Positions 51,501 through 63,336 of a stretch of 64,000 nucleotides of DNA are shown piece after piece. The notes under the pieces are model-generated. The model searched no databases. It worked only from the letters and a program-made list of their open reading frames with translations, and was not told the origin of the DNA. The stretch is from Manihot esculenta (lineage: Eukaryota; Streptophyta; Magnoliopsida; Malpighiales; Euphorbiaceae). Positions within the stretch are counted from its first letter, which is position 1; each line of letters starts with the position of its first letter. Position numbers and translations under genes: made by a program. The stretch is from contig NC_035176.2 of assembly GCF_001659605.2 (NCBI RefSeq), positions 27,646,716 through 27,710,715 of the forward strand, given 5' to 3'.

Positions 51501-52050
51501 GTCTGTTTTGCTGCTATTCTTTACTCATCAAAAGGGTAAGACATGGGAATCGAATGGTCCTCATCAGGGAGAATTAAGTTAAAGAGCTACCCAACAGCAA
51601 CACTCAAAGGGACCACTTCTCTCTCTGTAATCCTCATGGTTTAATCATATTGTTTGTCTCCTTTTGTCGGTCTTTCTATTTGAAATTTTATAGCAAAAAC
51701 GAAGAAGAAAAGGCCAAGAACTATTGAACAATCACAAAAGCTGCATCTATTTTGAAAAAGGGTTTAGAATTCAGACTCAGGCAGAAGAGAAAGAATGCCT
51801 TTTTTACATCCTTTTGGCTTCATATTTCAAGACTTTTGCAGCCTTCTCTTTACACACTATGGCATGCATGGTCAAAGGGTTTCTTTTAGCTTGTCTTTTG
51901 CATTATATATATAAAAGGAACACTTTCCCTTTTATATGGATCTAATTATAATATATAATAATTTTACATAAATTGTCACAAAAAATAAAAATTATTATTA
52001 AAATTATAATTATACCCATTTATAATAAATAATTTTATATTACTGTCAAA
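48560..52050. other. Intergenic DNA, no gene found
   Basis: No recognised coding region. The frames at 49274-49504 (minus), 50506-50688 (minus), 50718-51041 (plus) and 51724-51945 (plus) lack known domains. A CATG-rich RY-type stretch (four GCAT units) is at 51353-51370. A low-complexity TTATTA run is at 50990-51015. Confidence 0.5.
48728..48822 (+). repeat. Short dispersed repeat, best copy
   Basis: Contains TTGGGGGAGTAGAATTTAAG and ACACTTACCATCAGATTAAA. Related copies are at 15903-15990 (same orientation) and, reversed, near 9283-9355 and 52060-52135. Confidence 0.5.
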
Positions 52051-52059
52051 TATTATTCT

Positions 52060-52818
52060 GATAAGAACTCACAGGCTTACCTTAATAGTAAGTACATTTA
52101 AATAAATCTGAAAGATTTCAAATTATATTTTTTAAATTAAAATACTGTTGTTATAATTTTATTAGGATATAATAATTCCACACCACATTAATAGAATTAT
52201 TTAAACTATAAAATTTAGTAGTGTTATCAATTAATTCGTTTGTTGTGGGAATTAATTAATTTTGTATTTTCTTTATAGTAATTTGAATTTTTTTTCTCCC
52301 CTTAATATAAGCAAGCTAAGAAAATTCAATCAAAAATTAAATTTGTGAATTAAGAAATGGAAAAAAAAAAAATTGATTGCATCATGACACGTCAGAGATT
52401 GGTAATAATTTAACAATTTTATCCACTAATCGCTAATTAAAAAAAAAAAATCTAGCATCTCATTTTATTAAAAAATCATAAATTGAAAAAATAGAATAAA
52501 AAATGTTTTTACCAGAATTCCCAATAATAAAATATTTCTCCGTTTGAATACTTACCATTCAAACCTAAAAGCTAATCATGCTTTATTATTTGATTATATT
52601 AAGGACACCCATTTTTCTTTTAATTATATTATAATTAACTTGTGGGTTTCTAGCTCAAAAAAAGAAAATAAAAGATTAATTAATTGGAAAAGAACCAAAA
52701 GTATAGTTTAACTCAAACCCACTCTTCTTTTTTTAATTATTTTTATAAAACAGATAATTTAACCCACTTAGATTAATTAATTAATTAATTAATTAAAAGT
52801 AAAAGAATGTCAAAATGG

Positions 52819-52849
<31 letters not shown>

Positions 52850-55260
52850 CATGCATGCTTGGCCACAACCTTTTGTGCCCCACTTTTGCTTCTACATTGT
52901 AATGATGGTACTTAGATTTTTCTTCTTTAATTTTCTACCTTTTCTTGTTCAAGTAATGATGGTATCGACAAGAACCCTTCTCTCTTTTGCTCAAACAGAA
53001 GGCGATTGGGGCCAGAGAGGGCTTACATAGTTAGAAGATTCCACCAGTCTAAACATATAAAATTATAAACAAGCTGACATTATGAGAAGCAAACCAGCTA
53101 AGTTGGGCTGGCAGAGAGATGACAGATTGCGAGTGTTTTGTTCTTAAAAGCTTCAAAAATATCAATTATAGTCCTTGAAGACCATGCAAAAGCCTCTTTG
53201 CCTTTTTTCTTTCTTTCTATTTAGTAAACTAAAAGCTCCTTTCTTCCTGCATTTTGCTCTTCTTTTTTTTCAAAGGAGCTCTCCTTTGTTTCGATTAATG
53301 GAGTAAAAAGTTTTTATTTTTTTAAATTTTCTCTCCTTTTCATTTTGCTCTCTTGATTAGGTAACAAACAGTTTTCATGAATTTTTTTTTTTCAGGTTTG
53401 AGTTGGGCAACTGGCTATTTTTTTGGACAAAATTGAATTCTGGTGAAATAATTGATAATCCTTTACCCAGGTAATAAAGAGACCTCCACGAATAGCCAAA
53501 AAAACTCCCCACGAGGGTGGTTCATAATTTTGCTATGATTTTTTATTTTGGTAGAACCATAGGTATCTCCAAACCTATTGAACTAAAATTAAAATACCCA
53601 TAATCTCACTTAAAAAAAAAATATATGACATGGAGCAATTAATCTTGAATTTTATGGCGAATTTGGACCGGACCTAATTTTTGCTGCCGATATCCGATAG
53701 AGACACACGATAGTTTTTCGAAAAGGAAATTTCAAGACGCACAACTTTTAAAAATGTGACAAGAATCGCAGCCTGTCACAAAATTCGATATGAAAATCTT
53801 ATCGTTTAGGGATCAATTTTGCATTTTAATTATTTTTTAGATATTTTGAATATTTTTATAATTTTACATGTTAGAGTTTTATTTTCTATTATAAATAATT
53901 TCCCTTAATTATTAGAAACTCACTTTATCAAGGTGTCTCACCGCTCATCCCAATATTGATTGATGATTTTGATTTTGCTATAACTTTAATATAAATAATT
54001 ATATTTTTATTTGGATTTTAATTTTGTACAGATTTTGAGCTGAAAATTAAAAAAAAATTAAAAAAAAACTATCTTAAAGCTATTTTTGACCGTCTTATTT
54101 AATGCTGTATTCCAAGCTCGACAGATAGAATACAAGGATTTCTGTTTTTTAGCTGTACAAAATTTAAAATTATTTCAAATAGCTGCAAATATAATCAGTA
54201 TTAGGATAACAATTACATGAATAAAAAATTTATTTTACCTTTTTTTTAATAATTATTTTTTTATTTAAAAAAACATATATGTAAAAGACTGCTTAAAACG
54301 TAGAAAAGATCTCATCTCCCACAATTATCTCTACACCTCTCCTCTTCTCCTATTCTCTTCTTTCGGTGCACTCTTTTTTTTTTTCTGTAATTTTATTATG
54401 ATTTTTAGAGATTAAACACACTGTTTCAATTAAAATTCATATTTATTTAAAATTATGAGATATTTTCTTAATTCCTGTTTATTTTAATTTCTATTTTTAA
54501 ATTTTTTTCTATTTTTGAAACGTACCATATCCATCATTATTTTTTTAACAATTTAAAAGGCTATTGATTTACTTAGAAATATAATATATTGCTAATTAAT
54601 CCAAATAAATACGTAATTATTTAATTAAATTAATATAAGTAGTAATTAATATATTTATTTATATTAAAAAATAGATTGATTTGATTTAAATAATTTTGCT
54701 TACAATTATTGATGAATTTGGATTCTTCCCCTCTTAAAATAATTAATTAATTAAATTTATACGCTTGATAAGATTATTAATTAAATACAAATTAATTTAA
54801 ACGCTATGCATATTAATTTAATTTTAAGAAAAAATTAAATTTGTTTATTTTAACACTATAACTAAATAACAGACAATTAAATAAATCATATTTTAAATTA
54901 ATAATTAACTGCAAATCTCTTAATTTTAATTACTTTTAACTGTATTATTTTTAGTTTAATATAAGAAATAAAAATATGCATTTTTAGTTTATAGCAATAG
55001 CAATCAGGTTGGAATTTCATTTCTCATCCCCTAATTAAAAAATCAATAGAATCAATTCTAATAAATTTTATTTCTCCTCCCCTAATCTAAGTTAAGAATA
55101 ATAATTTAGCATAGAAAAATATCTGTGCTCTTCTTCATTTTTCTCTAAAGATTTCACAATGATATTTTCTGCCACATATGTTAAATTAAATAATTAAATA
55201 AATTTAAGTTGGAATTTAAATTAACACTTTTACATTTATTTCATTAATTAAATAAATTGA
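52060..55260. other. AT-rich intergenic DNA, no gene found
   Basis: Contains a T-run of about 26 bases at 52820-52845 and short TTAA/AATT runs near 52775-52795. A patch at 52850-53560 is less AT-rich but has no coding region. The rest is A/T-dominated with no recognisable element borders. Confidence 0.5.
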
Positions 55261-55264
55261 TGAG

Positions 55265-56437
55265 TAATTTTCACCTAAAATCACTCAATTTTTAGTATAT
55301 TTTCATTTTGATCACTCAACTTTAATTTCTTCTTTAAACTCTTCAAATTTTAAATAAATTTTCATTAAATTTCTTTTTACTTATAATTGCATGTTTTCAA
55401 TAGATTAATATGATTTTTTTTTGTAAAAATCTCTCTTTTATTATTTATTTTATATTTTTGTTTTCTTTATTTATAAAAATATATTTTTTTTTCGCTTTTC
55501 ATCTTTTCTCCCTTCTAAAAATATATAATTTTATTTTGTAATATATAAAAAAAATAAAAAAAATTTAAAATTACCTAAAATTATTACAGCTATCCATAAC
55601 AAATGAGTAAAAAAAATTAAAAATAGAATAATTTCTTATTTTTTCCTGAATCAATACTCGGTATACATTAATTAATAATAAAAAAAAATAACAGCACATT
55701 TCTAACAATCATTACTTGTTGTATTTTTTAATAAAGTTAACAGAATATATATAATATATAGATTATATTTTATTATAATTTATCATTTCAATCTATTTTT
55801 AAATTTTAAATATTAAAATTTTATTCCACAAAAATAGAATAATAATTATTTAAAATCAATTTTGTTATAAATATGTACGAAATTATATAAATAACTATTT
55901 AAAAAACTTACTCATTAACTTTTAAACTAACATGATAATTAATAAATAATTTATATTTAATAAAATTTTATATTGTTATTTTAAATATAACAATATTATA
56001 TATTTAAAATAAATTAATAAATAATATTTATAATTCAGCTGTTTAAATGCTAAAACTTTACCTATAAAATTATATAAATTAATATCTAAAAAATTATGTA
56101 TTAATATTTGAAATAAAATTGTATCTAATTGATATCTTTATTATTAATAAATTTTTGTAGTGTGATTAAAAATAAAATTATAAATATTTAATAAATTGTG
56201 TGAGTACATATAAAAAAAAAGTAAAATGAAAGAGAGAAGAGAGAATAAAAATGAAAAACGGATGATAAGAAGGGGACAAAAATATATATATATATTTATT
56301 TATGTTAATTTAAAAATCTATAATAGTTGATAAAAAGAAGTTTACTAAAAGTAAATTAAAGTTAAAAGAGCTTTAAAAAAAATTAAAATTGAGTGACTAA
56401 AATGAAATTGTTGTTGTTGAAATTAGGTGAATGAACT
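55265..56437. mobile_element. Long-TIR (Mutator-like) non-autonomous element
   Basis: The left arm reads TTTTCACCTAAAATCACTCA, then CATTTTGATCACTCAACTTT. The right arm, on the other strand, reads TTCATTCACCTAATTTCAAC, then CATTTTAGTCACTCAATTTT. The inverted similarity extends at least 150 bp. The centre is A/T-rich and non-coding. The right end directly meets the GC-richer retrotransposon block. Confidence 0.65.
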
Positions 56438-56439
56438 AG

Positions 56440-57732
56440 CCGGATTGAAACTGTACTGTGATTGGTTAGAATCTGTAAAGAAGAAAACGTGAGGTGGTGG
56501 TGGGTGCCTACAGTAGGCACCCCGATGCTCAAATCAGTAGTGATGAATATAGATAATGCGAGGAATTGCTTAGAGTAGTGTTAGAGAATAGCATACCTTT
56601 ACTTCTGTAATTTTTCTCCTTTTACATTGTAATGAGGTGAAGGTAAATATGATATTTTCCGATAATCCGACGGCAATGCGATCGATTGTTTAATAAGGGA
56701 TGCTGTCAACTAACAGATTGGTGATCCTGTGATTACAGACATAATGGAAATACTCTAGACTGTACTCATTAATGGTAACTTGTCGCCGAGACTCGCTCTA
56801 TCAAGGGAAGAACGAGTCTTTGATGATGATCCGGGTATTTGAGGTGTCCAGATTTTCCTTTCTTGAGATGGACAACCTTTTTTACGTATCTAGTTCTTGC
56901 CACGTGGCCCTATTTCGTAGTGACAACTCATAGTTTACCTTCGACGGTTGTTATGTATCATCAGAAGTCTTCCCGCTAGTCTTTGTTTTGCCTTCCTTTA
57001 GTCATAATGGGGGCCTTATTCTTTGGTCCCTATTAAAGTCTTTGCCGGTTACGTATCTAGTTCTTGCCACTGTATAAGAACCCTAATTTCTCTTTTATGT
57101 TTGCGATTACCTTCTTTGGGAGATGTGAAATGGAGCACTTTCTTTCTTCATTTTTAGGACAACTAGATTTGTATGGAAGATATCATCATGGTCTACGAAG
57201 AGCATCTGAAAGTGAGTTTTTGTGAAGGCACGGGCATACTGCTGAAGGTTGCATCTGGCCCGACTATAATACCTCTTCAGTGTCGCAATCCTTAGATCTT
57301 CATAAAAGTGCAATCATACTGCTTGGCATTGAGGGCTACAACTAGCCCGACTATAATGCCTTTTCAGTATTGTGACCCTAAGGAGAGGGGTTGGATTATC
57401 CAAGGTTAATTCTGAGGGCAAGGCCAGGAGGTAGTAGGAGAGACAGTTATTTGTATGGCCTTTTAAACAGTGTCTTCCCATAGGATGAGATGGAGTTTCT
57501 GCTAATAGATTTTTAAAGGTTCTGATGTAATAAAGACTTTACTTGTATTCCTTTTATCTCCTTTCAATCTTTTGTAATAAAAATGCTTATTTTGCCTATC
57601 TTATTTGGAAGCAAAGGCATATCCATTTGTGAGTTTTAACTCCCGGTTTAACAAATATTTTGTATAAAAATTTAGTAGAATATAATGAATACCTGAAAAT
57701 GTGAACTGGCGAGTACTTGCCTTGTGTCTTAG
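56440..57732. other. Unresolved retroelement-like sequence
   Basis: The base composition jumps here from strongly AT-rich to balanced. A 20-bp direct repeat (ACGTATCTAGTTCTTGCCAC) lies at 56884-56903 and 57051-57070. Two related blocks containing CCCGACTATAAT(A/G)CC occur near 57260 and 57343. By position it could be the 3' end or 3' LTR of the minus-strand Tat-like element. Plus-strand CTGTATAAGAACCC (57070-57083) and AATAAA (about 57576) would instead suit an LTR in the other orientation. Not resolved. Confidence 0.4.
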
Positions 57733-57917
57733 CCTGGCAAAAACTGTCTTGTAGCCTTATTTAGTAGGATCAATGCCCAAATGGTCTGGCGGGAATCGTC
57801 TTGTGACCTAACCTAGCAAAAACCGCCTTGTGGTCTTATTTAGTGGAACCAATATCCGAATGGTCTAGCGGAAACTGCCTTATGACCTAACCTGGCAAAA
57901 ACTGCCTTGTGGCCTTG

Positions 57918-58502
57918 TGTAACAGCCCGAAAATCGGACCGCTACCGGCGCTAGGATCCAGATCGGCTTAAGGCCGCCGGGACCCGTAGCAAGCCAAACA
58001 TTCATCCTGCAAACCTGTTTAATCCCATACATGATCAACACATACATAAAATTTTTGAACTTTTCATTTCATTCAATCACCAAACTCAACCTGAGCTCGA
58101 GAATGGGGAGAAAACTCACCCATTTCCGATCTGAGGGCTCTTTATAGGTGGCCTGGTCATCGACCTTCGGCAGCCTAACATGCCCCCTAAACTCATGCAT
58201 GTTCGGCGGCCGAACCTTGGCTCGTTCAAAACAAGCTTTCGGAGGCCAAAAGCGCTCCCGAAACCTTCCCATGTTCGGCGACCGAACTTCACTTTCGGCG
58301 GCCGAACCTGGCAAATGCCTCCTTGGTCTTTTCTTTTCAAAACTCAATTATTTTTCATTTAAAACCATGAAATCAGTAAAAACATTTTAGAAAACACATT
58401 CTACCCCTCTAGAAGACTCTAGCATCATCAAAATTCCAGATTCCAACGGAGATTCCGCCGGAAGGTAGGGATTCCGATGCCGGAATCTAGCCGGGTATTA
58501 CA
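57918..58502 (-). mobile_element. Solo LTR (585 bp) with 5-bp target-site duplication
   Basis: Flanked by CCTTG at 57913-57917 and 58503-58507. On the minus strand it begins TGTAATACCCGGCTAG and ends TTTTCGGGCTGTTACA, that is TG...CA. A TATA element (TATAAA, 58146-58141) and several TTCGGC(N)GCCGAA motifs lie inside. Its first part matches the LTR beginning at 62424, and its last ~130 bp match 62048-62180. It is shorter than that LTR, so probably internally deleted. No internal coding region remains. Confidence 0.88.
58141..58146 (-). promoter_or_regulatory. TATA box within the solo LTR
   Basis: CCTATAAAGAGCC on the minus strand occupies the same relative position as CCCTATATAAGGACC in the LTR at 62424 onward. 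Confidence 0.55.
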
Positions 58503-58719
58503 CCTTGTTTAGTGGGACCAACACCTAAATGGTCTGGCGGGAACCGCTTTGTGATCTAACCTGGCAAAAACTACCTTGTGACCTTATTTAGTGGGACCAA
58601 CACTTGAATGGTCTGGCGGGAATCGCCTTGTGACCTGGCCTGGTGAAAACTACCTTGTGGCCTTATTTTTTTAGTCTCTCTTTCTTTTAGGGAATAAAAT
58701 CCCTCGTTACTAGTCACTG

Positions 58720-61700
58720 GAATACACAACATATGAAAATAACCTCGTTAACTCATTATTGATAAAATTTCCTCAAATTACAAATATTCCATACATAGAG
58801 AATAACTTGACCATTTAGTTTGGCCAGCTTATAGAACCCTGGTCGAATGAGCTTTGAGACCCTAAACAGTCCTTTCTAGTTCTTGCACAGCTTATCGGGT
58901 CCGACATTGCCACTTGTCATGTCTGCTCTTTTAACGATCAAGTCTCCTACATTAAAGGCTCGCGGCCTGACCTTCTGTTGAATATTCTAGACATTTTATT
59001 TTTTTAAACTGCCATTTTGATTGTAACCTTTTCTAGTAAGAATTCGGCTTGATCCAAATTGAATTACATCTTTTTGGGATATCCTGAAATTTCAGGGTGT
59101 TGTGTCTAAAACTGCTCACTTGTATTTCTATGGGGATGACTACTTCGGCTCCATATACAAGGGAAAAGGGTGTTTCCCTAGTAGCTGTTCTGGGAGTAGT
59201 TCTATATGCCTATAGTATATGGGATAACTCCTCGGGCCAATTGCCTTTGGCTTGATCGAGTCTTTTCTTCAACCCTTGTAATATGGTCATGTTTGTGACC
59301 TCTGTCATACTATTGGACTGGAGGTGCTAGGCTGAGTTAAACCTCAAACCAATTTTCCATTTCTTGTAAAAGTCTCTAAACCTGGTGCTTGCAAACAAAG
59401 TTCCATTATCGGTGATTACTATTTTAGGTATTCTGAATCTAGTGAATATATTTTTGCTGATAAAAGAGATTGCTTGTTGGGTAGCGATGGACTGTCCTGC
59501 CTCAGCTTCCGCCCATTTGCTGAAGTGATCTATTGCGATAACAAACTTCCTTGATCCGGACGCTATAGAGGATGGGCCAAGGATGTCTATCCCCCACTGA
59601 AAGAAATGTTAGAGACTTCCAATGGTCACTTGCATTTCTCCCAAGATCCTTGGGATGTTTGCATGTACTTAGCATCTCCAACATTTCTGGACAAGTTGCT
59701 TTGCATCCTACATTATCATTGGCTAGTAGTACCATTGTTTGAATGCTTTCCGAGCGATTTTTTGTGCTCCTTCATAGCTCCCGCAATCACCTTCATAGAT
59801 ATCTTTTAGGATTTCCTGACCTTCCTCTTTTGTAACACATAGCAGCCATGGCTATATGGAGGACCTCCTGTACAACCAATTATCAATTAGTACGTATTTA
59901 GAAGACTTCGTTATTATCTATTTAGTTGATAACTTATTGGATGAAAAGATCATCTTATGTCAAGAATTTGTTACGGGCGTCATCTATGATTCCCTCTCCT
60001 CTATGGGGAAAGACTCTTCAATCTCCATTATTAGAGTGTATAACTCCTCGAATTGAAATGGTTGAGTCAAGTGTTGTTCACTTGCTACTGTCATATTGGC
60101 TAAAAGATCTGCTTCTTCATTGTTGCCTCTGGCTACCTAGCGAAGTTCGCAGCTGCCTTGCCCACTTTTGACCTTCTCCATTAAGGACTGGACCTTTTCC
60201 TCATATTTGATAAGGTTTGATTCTCGGACTTTGAATTGTCCTTGCACTGATTAACAATCAATTGTGAGTCACTAAAAACAATCGATTTTTGAATACCTAG
60301 TGCCTTGATGATTCTCAGGGCCATTATTATTGCCTCGTACTCGGCCACGTTGTTGGTGGCTTTGAAGGTGAGTTTTGCCGCATACTGAAATTTTATGTCG
60401 ATTTGAGACTGCAAAAGGATCCTGATTCCTAAACCTCTGACCCTGAAAGCTTTATCTGTCCAAACCTTCCATTCTTCTATGGTCGCTTCAGAGGACTTAA
60501 ATAGTTCTAACAGTGGAGTCATCTTTGCGACAAAGTTGGCTAGTATATGGACTTTCATGGCCTTTCTTGGAATATATCTGATATCATAGACCAACAATAT
60601 TACTGCCCAAGTGGACAACCATCCGGATAACTCCGGACTGTGTAAAACCTTTTGCAGAAGATAATCGGTTCTAACTTCTATGGTGTATGACTCGAAGTAT
60701 GGTTGCAACTTTGTGGCCAACATGAGTATTGAAAATATTAATTTTTCAGGGGGGTAATTCAACTCTGCCGCTTTCAGAAACTTGGCTGGCGTAATATATT
60801 GGGCTTTATTCTCCATTGTTTTCGCGAACAAGCACCAATAAACTGTTTTCTATATCACAGATAAATATAAAAATAAAACATCACCTTTGCAAGCGGGCTT
60901 AGCAACAAAGGAGATAATAAAAAGGTTTTTAGACTTTCAAATGCTTCCGTACACTTTTTCCCCCACTCAAACCTACCTTTGCCTTTTAAGGCTTTCAAGA
61001 ACATGAAACACCTTCTGGCCGAGCAGATATGAATTGGCCTAGGGCAGTGAGTTGCCCATTTAACCTTTGTATTTCATTGATGTTTTGGATAATGCTGATC
61101 TTCTCAAGATTCACCTCTATGCCCTTTTCTGAGATGATATATCCTAGAAACTTCCCAGCCTTTACCCCGAAGGTACACTTTTTCAGGTTCAACTTCAAGT
61201 CTGCCTTGTCCAGGACATCAAAGACTCTCCGGATATCCTTAGGGTGTTCTTCCAATGTTTGGCTTTTTACCACCATGTTATCTATGTACACTTCGATGAT
61301 TAATCCCACCCTGTCCTTAAAAATTCTTGACATTAACCTTTGGTACGTGGCTCATGTATTTTTTAAACCAAACGGAATTACCTTGTAGCAGTAAACTCTT
61401 TATCTATTATGAATATGGTCTTCTCTGCGTCCACAGTATCCATCATGATTTGTTGATATCTTGAGATGGCGTTAAGGAAATAGACTACCGCATGACCTGA
61501 GGTCGAGTCCACTGATTTGTTAATGGACGACAATGGGTAATGATATTTTGGACATTTTTTATTTAGGTCAGTGAAGTCTACGCACATTTTCTACTTTCTG
61601 TTAGCTTTCTTTACCAAGACCGCATTGGCCAGCCACGTGGGATACTGCACTTCCTTTATTAATCCTGCATTCAAAAGCTTATTAACCTCCTCTTTGATCA

Positions 61701-62040
61701 CTTGCTATCTTCCTAGTGTGAACTTTCTTTTCTTTTGTTGGACTAGTTTGATGTTCTTATCGATAGATAGCTTGTGAATAATAAGTGTCAGGTCTATACC
61801 TTTTGCTCCTTTCCTATTTGGACCTACAATATCGAGTCTACTGGTTCTGGTTTTACGTGAAATTTTGGCTTCTCTGGCAAGCCGATGGGCATGGTTGCTT
61901 TTTCAAGAATTTTTGTTGGGTATTCGTAACCTTCTTTGGCTAATCTTAGATTGCCTCAGACCACTACTATTCCTTCTGGAGCTAGAAACTTAAGACACAT
62001 AACACCCATGTTAATAACGATATCGTGGCAGTTTATGACT
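58720..62040 (-). pseudogene. Decayed Tat-like Ty3 retrotransposon polyprotein (protease to integrase)
   Basis: Order on the minus strand fits a Ty3-type pol. Protease tail: LKFLAPEGIVVV, about 62010-61950. Reverse transcriptase: LINAGLIKEV-like LLNAGLIKEVQYPTWLANAV near 61680; KMCVDFTDLNKKCPKYHYP near 61585; then VYIDNMVVKS at about 61291-61262, where the usual YxDD has become YIDN. RNase H block: VWTDKAF, ATNNVAEYEAI and VFSDSQLIVNQ at about 60460-60240, keeping Asp-Glu-Asp. Integrase: IDILGPSSIASG near 59600; VITDNGTLFAS near 59410; [20 protein letters not shown] near 59215; C-terminal block ending WNICNLRKFY near 58755. Several stops and frameshifts separate these, so it is inactive. The NNVAEYEA-type RNase H suggests the Tat lineage (inference). 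Gag is absent: the element is cut at 62047 by another insertion. Confidence 0.88.
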
Positions 62041-62047
62041 GGATGAC

Positions 62048-62423
62048 TGTAACAACCCGGGAACCAGACAGCTACCGGCGCTAGGGTTCAAATAGACTTA
62101 AGGTCGCCGGAGCCTGTAGCAAGCCTACTATACATCCTGTTACACTTGATAAAATCTCATACATGATCACACGATATAACAAAAATATGAATATTTCATG
62201 AACCAAGACTCGACCTGTGCATGCATCATAACTGAAAACATAAAACCCATACTAGAGCCCTCATCAAATGCTCCAATGTGGTCAACATAACATGCCTCAA
62301 GCTCAGTTCAATATAAACTCATATTTAAAATTTTTATATAAAGGATCATGAAAACAGGGATTTCAAGGGCAAACACTAGGGCTAAGCACAATTCTAATCC
62401 ATAAAACAATACATGTCCACAAC
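62048..62423 (-). mobile_element. 3' portion of an LTR inserted in the Tat-like element
   Basis: On the plus strand it starts TGTAACAACCCGGGAACC, an inverted LTR terminus matching the end of the solo LTR (TGTAACAGCCCG at 57918). Similarity covers GCTACCGGCGCTAGG and GTAGCAAGCC, then continues as longer LTR sequence absent from the short solo copy. It interrupts the protease region of the Tat-like pol. It is cut at 62423, where an LTR in the opposite orientation begins. Confidence 0.7.
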
Positions 62424-62601
62424 TGTAATACCCGGCTAGACTCCGATATCGAAATTCCTACCGTCCGGCGGAATCTCGGATGTCGGAGATCTCTAGAAGG
62501 GTAAAACCATGTTTTCATAAAATGTTTTGATGTATTTTATGGTTTTAAATGAAAATAAATCCAAGTTTTGAGTGGAGAAGGGCTTTGGAGACTTTGCCAG
62601 G

Positions 62602-62746
62602 TTCGGCCGCCGAAAGTCAGGTTCGGCCGCCGAAAGTCATGTTCGGCCGCCGAACGTGAGGAGGTTTTGGGAGCGCTTTAGGCCTCCGAAAGCCTTGTTT
62701 GAATCAGCCAAGGTTCGGCCGTCGAACCTCATGTTCGGCCGCCGAA
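62602..62746. repeat. TTCGGC(N)GCCGAA quasi-palindromes, first cluster
   Basis: Copies at 62602, 62622, 62642 and 62734, plus a one-base variant at 62714. Adjacent copies are exactly 20 bp apart in two groups (62602/62622/62642 and 62714/62734). Each has 6-bp arms that are perfect inverted repeats around one base. Confidence 0.9.
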
Positions 62747-62800
62747 CTTGCATGCGCTGTGGGGGCACGTTAGGCCGCCGAAAGGTGGTAAGGACAGCCC

Positions 62801-62807
62801 TATATAA
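62801..62807 (+). promoter_or_regulatory. TATA box of the long LTR
   Basis: TATATAA within CCCTATATAAGGACCCC, a strong plant TATA context. It lies about 378 bp into the LTR, where the U3/R border is expected. Confidence 0.65.
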
Positions 62808-63336
62808 GGACCCCATGGCCGAAATGGGCAAGCTTTTCTTCCCGTTTTCGGCCAAGGTGAGTTCTCCACCGCCCCTCCTCTGTTTTGAGCTTCTCCCTTC
62901 GAGATTTCATATTTTTCTTATGAGTTTTCATCTTATTTTGAAGATTTTCGAGTTTAAAGCAAGTTTTGGAGCTTTGAGGTTCAAGAACTCAAATCTCTCC
63001 CATCTCCGAGCTAGGGTCATTTTCCTCTCGATCTACAAGAGGTAAGGGCCGATCTTGAGCTCACTGCATGTTTTTAACAAGTTTTAAGTTGATTCTTGAA
63101 GTAGAAATGCATGTGTAGGGTTTTATGAGTTTTTGGATTTTTGTTGGTTTATGGGCAATGTATGTTGGATTTGTGTTGTTTGACGTGTTGTAGATGGGGT
63201 TTTAGATGGTTTGAAGCCCCTAGGAGCTTGTATGCTTGAGTATGTGTGTTGTAGAATAGGTTTATGCATGATTGAAAGTTTTGGAGGCAAATGTGCATAG
63301 AGGAGCCAAGTTTCTGCCCTTTGGCAGAAACCAGGT

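Larger units (their letters stand above)
57733..58675. repeat. Tandem array with 79-80-bp period, split by a solo LTR
   Basis: The anchor CTGGCAAAAACTG (with small changes) recurs at 57733, 57813, 57892, 58561 and 58640. Removing the 590 bp of insertion plus one target-site copy puts the fourth anchor 79 bp after the third. Each unit also has TTATTTAGTGGGACCAA and ATGGTCTGGCGGGAA. It lies just 3' of the pol pseudogene in that element's orientation, probably in its 3' untranslated region. Confidence 0.85.

Noticed and set aside
57070..57580. Plus-strand TATA-like CTGTATAAGAACC and a downstream AATAAA as an independent LTR
   Set aside because: No matching TG...CA borders or target duplication could be found. 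The orientation conflicts with the adjacent pol, so it is left unresolved.
62572..63045. 157-residue plus-strand frame with repeated Arg-Pro-Pro
   Set aside because: It is produced by the TTCGGC(N)GCCGAA repeats inside an LTR. Similar frames occur on both strands there and in the solo LTR.
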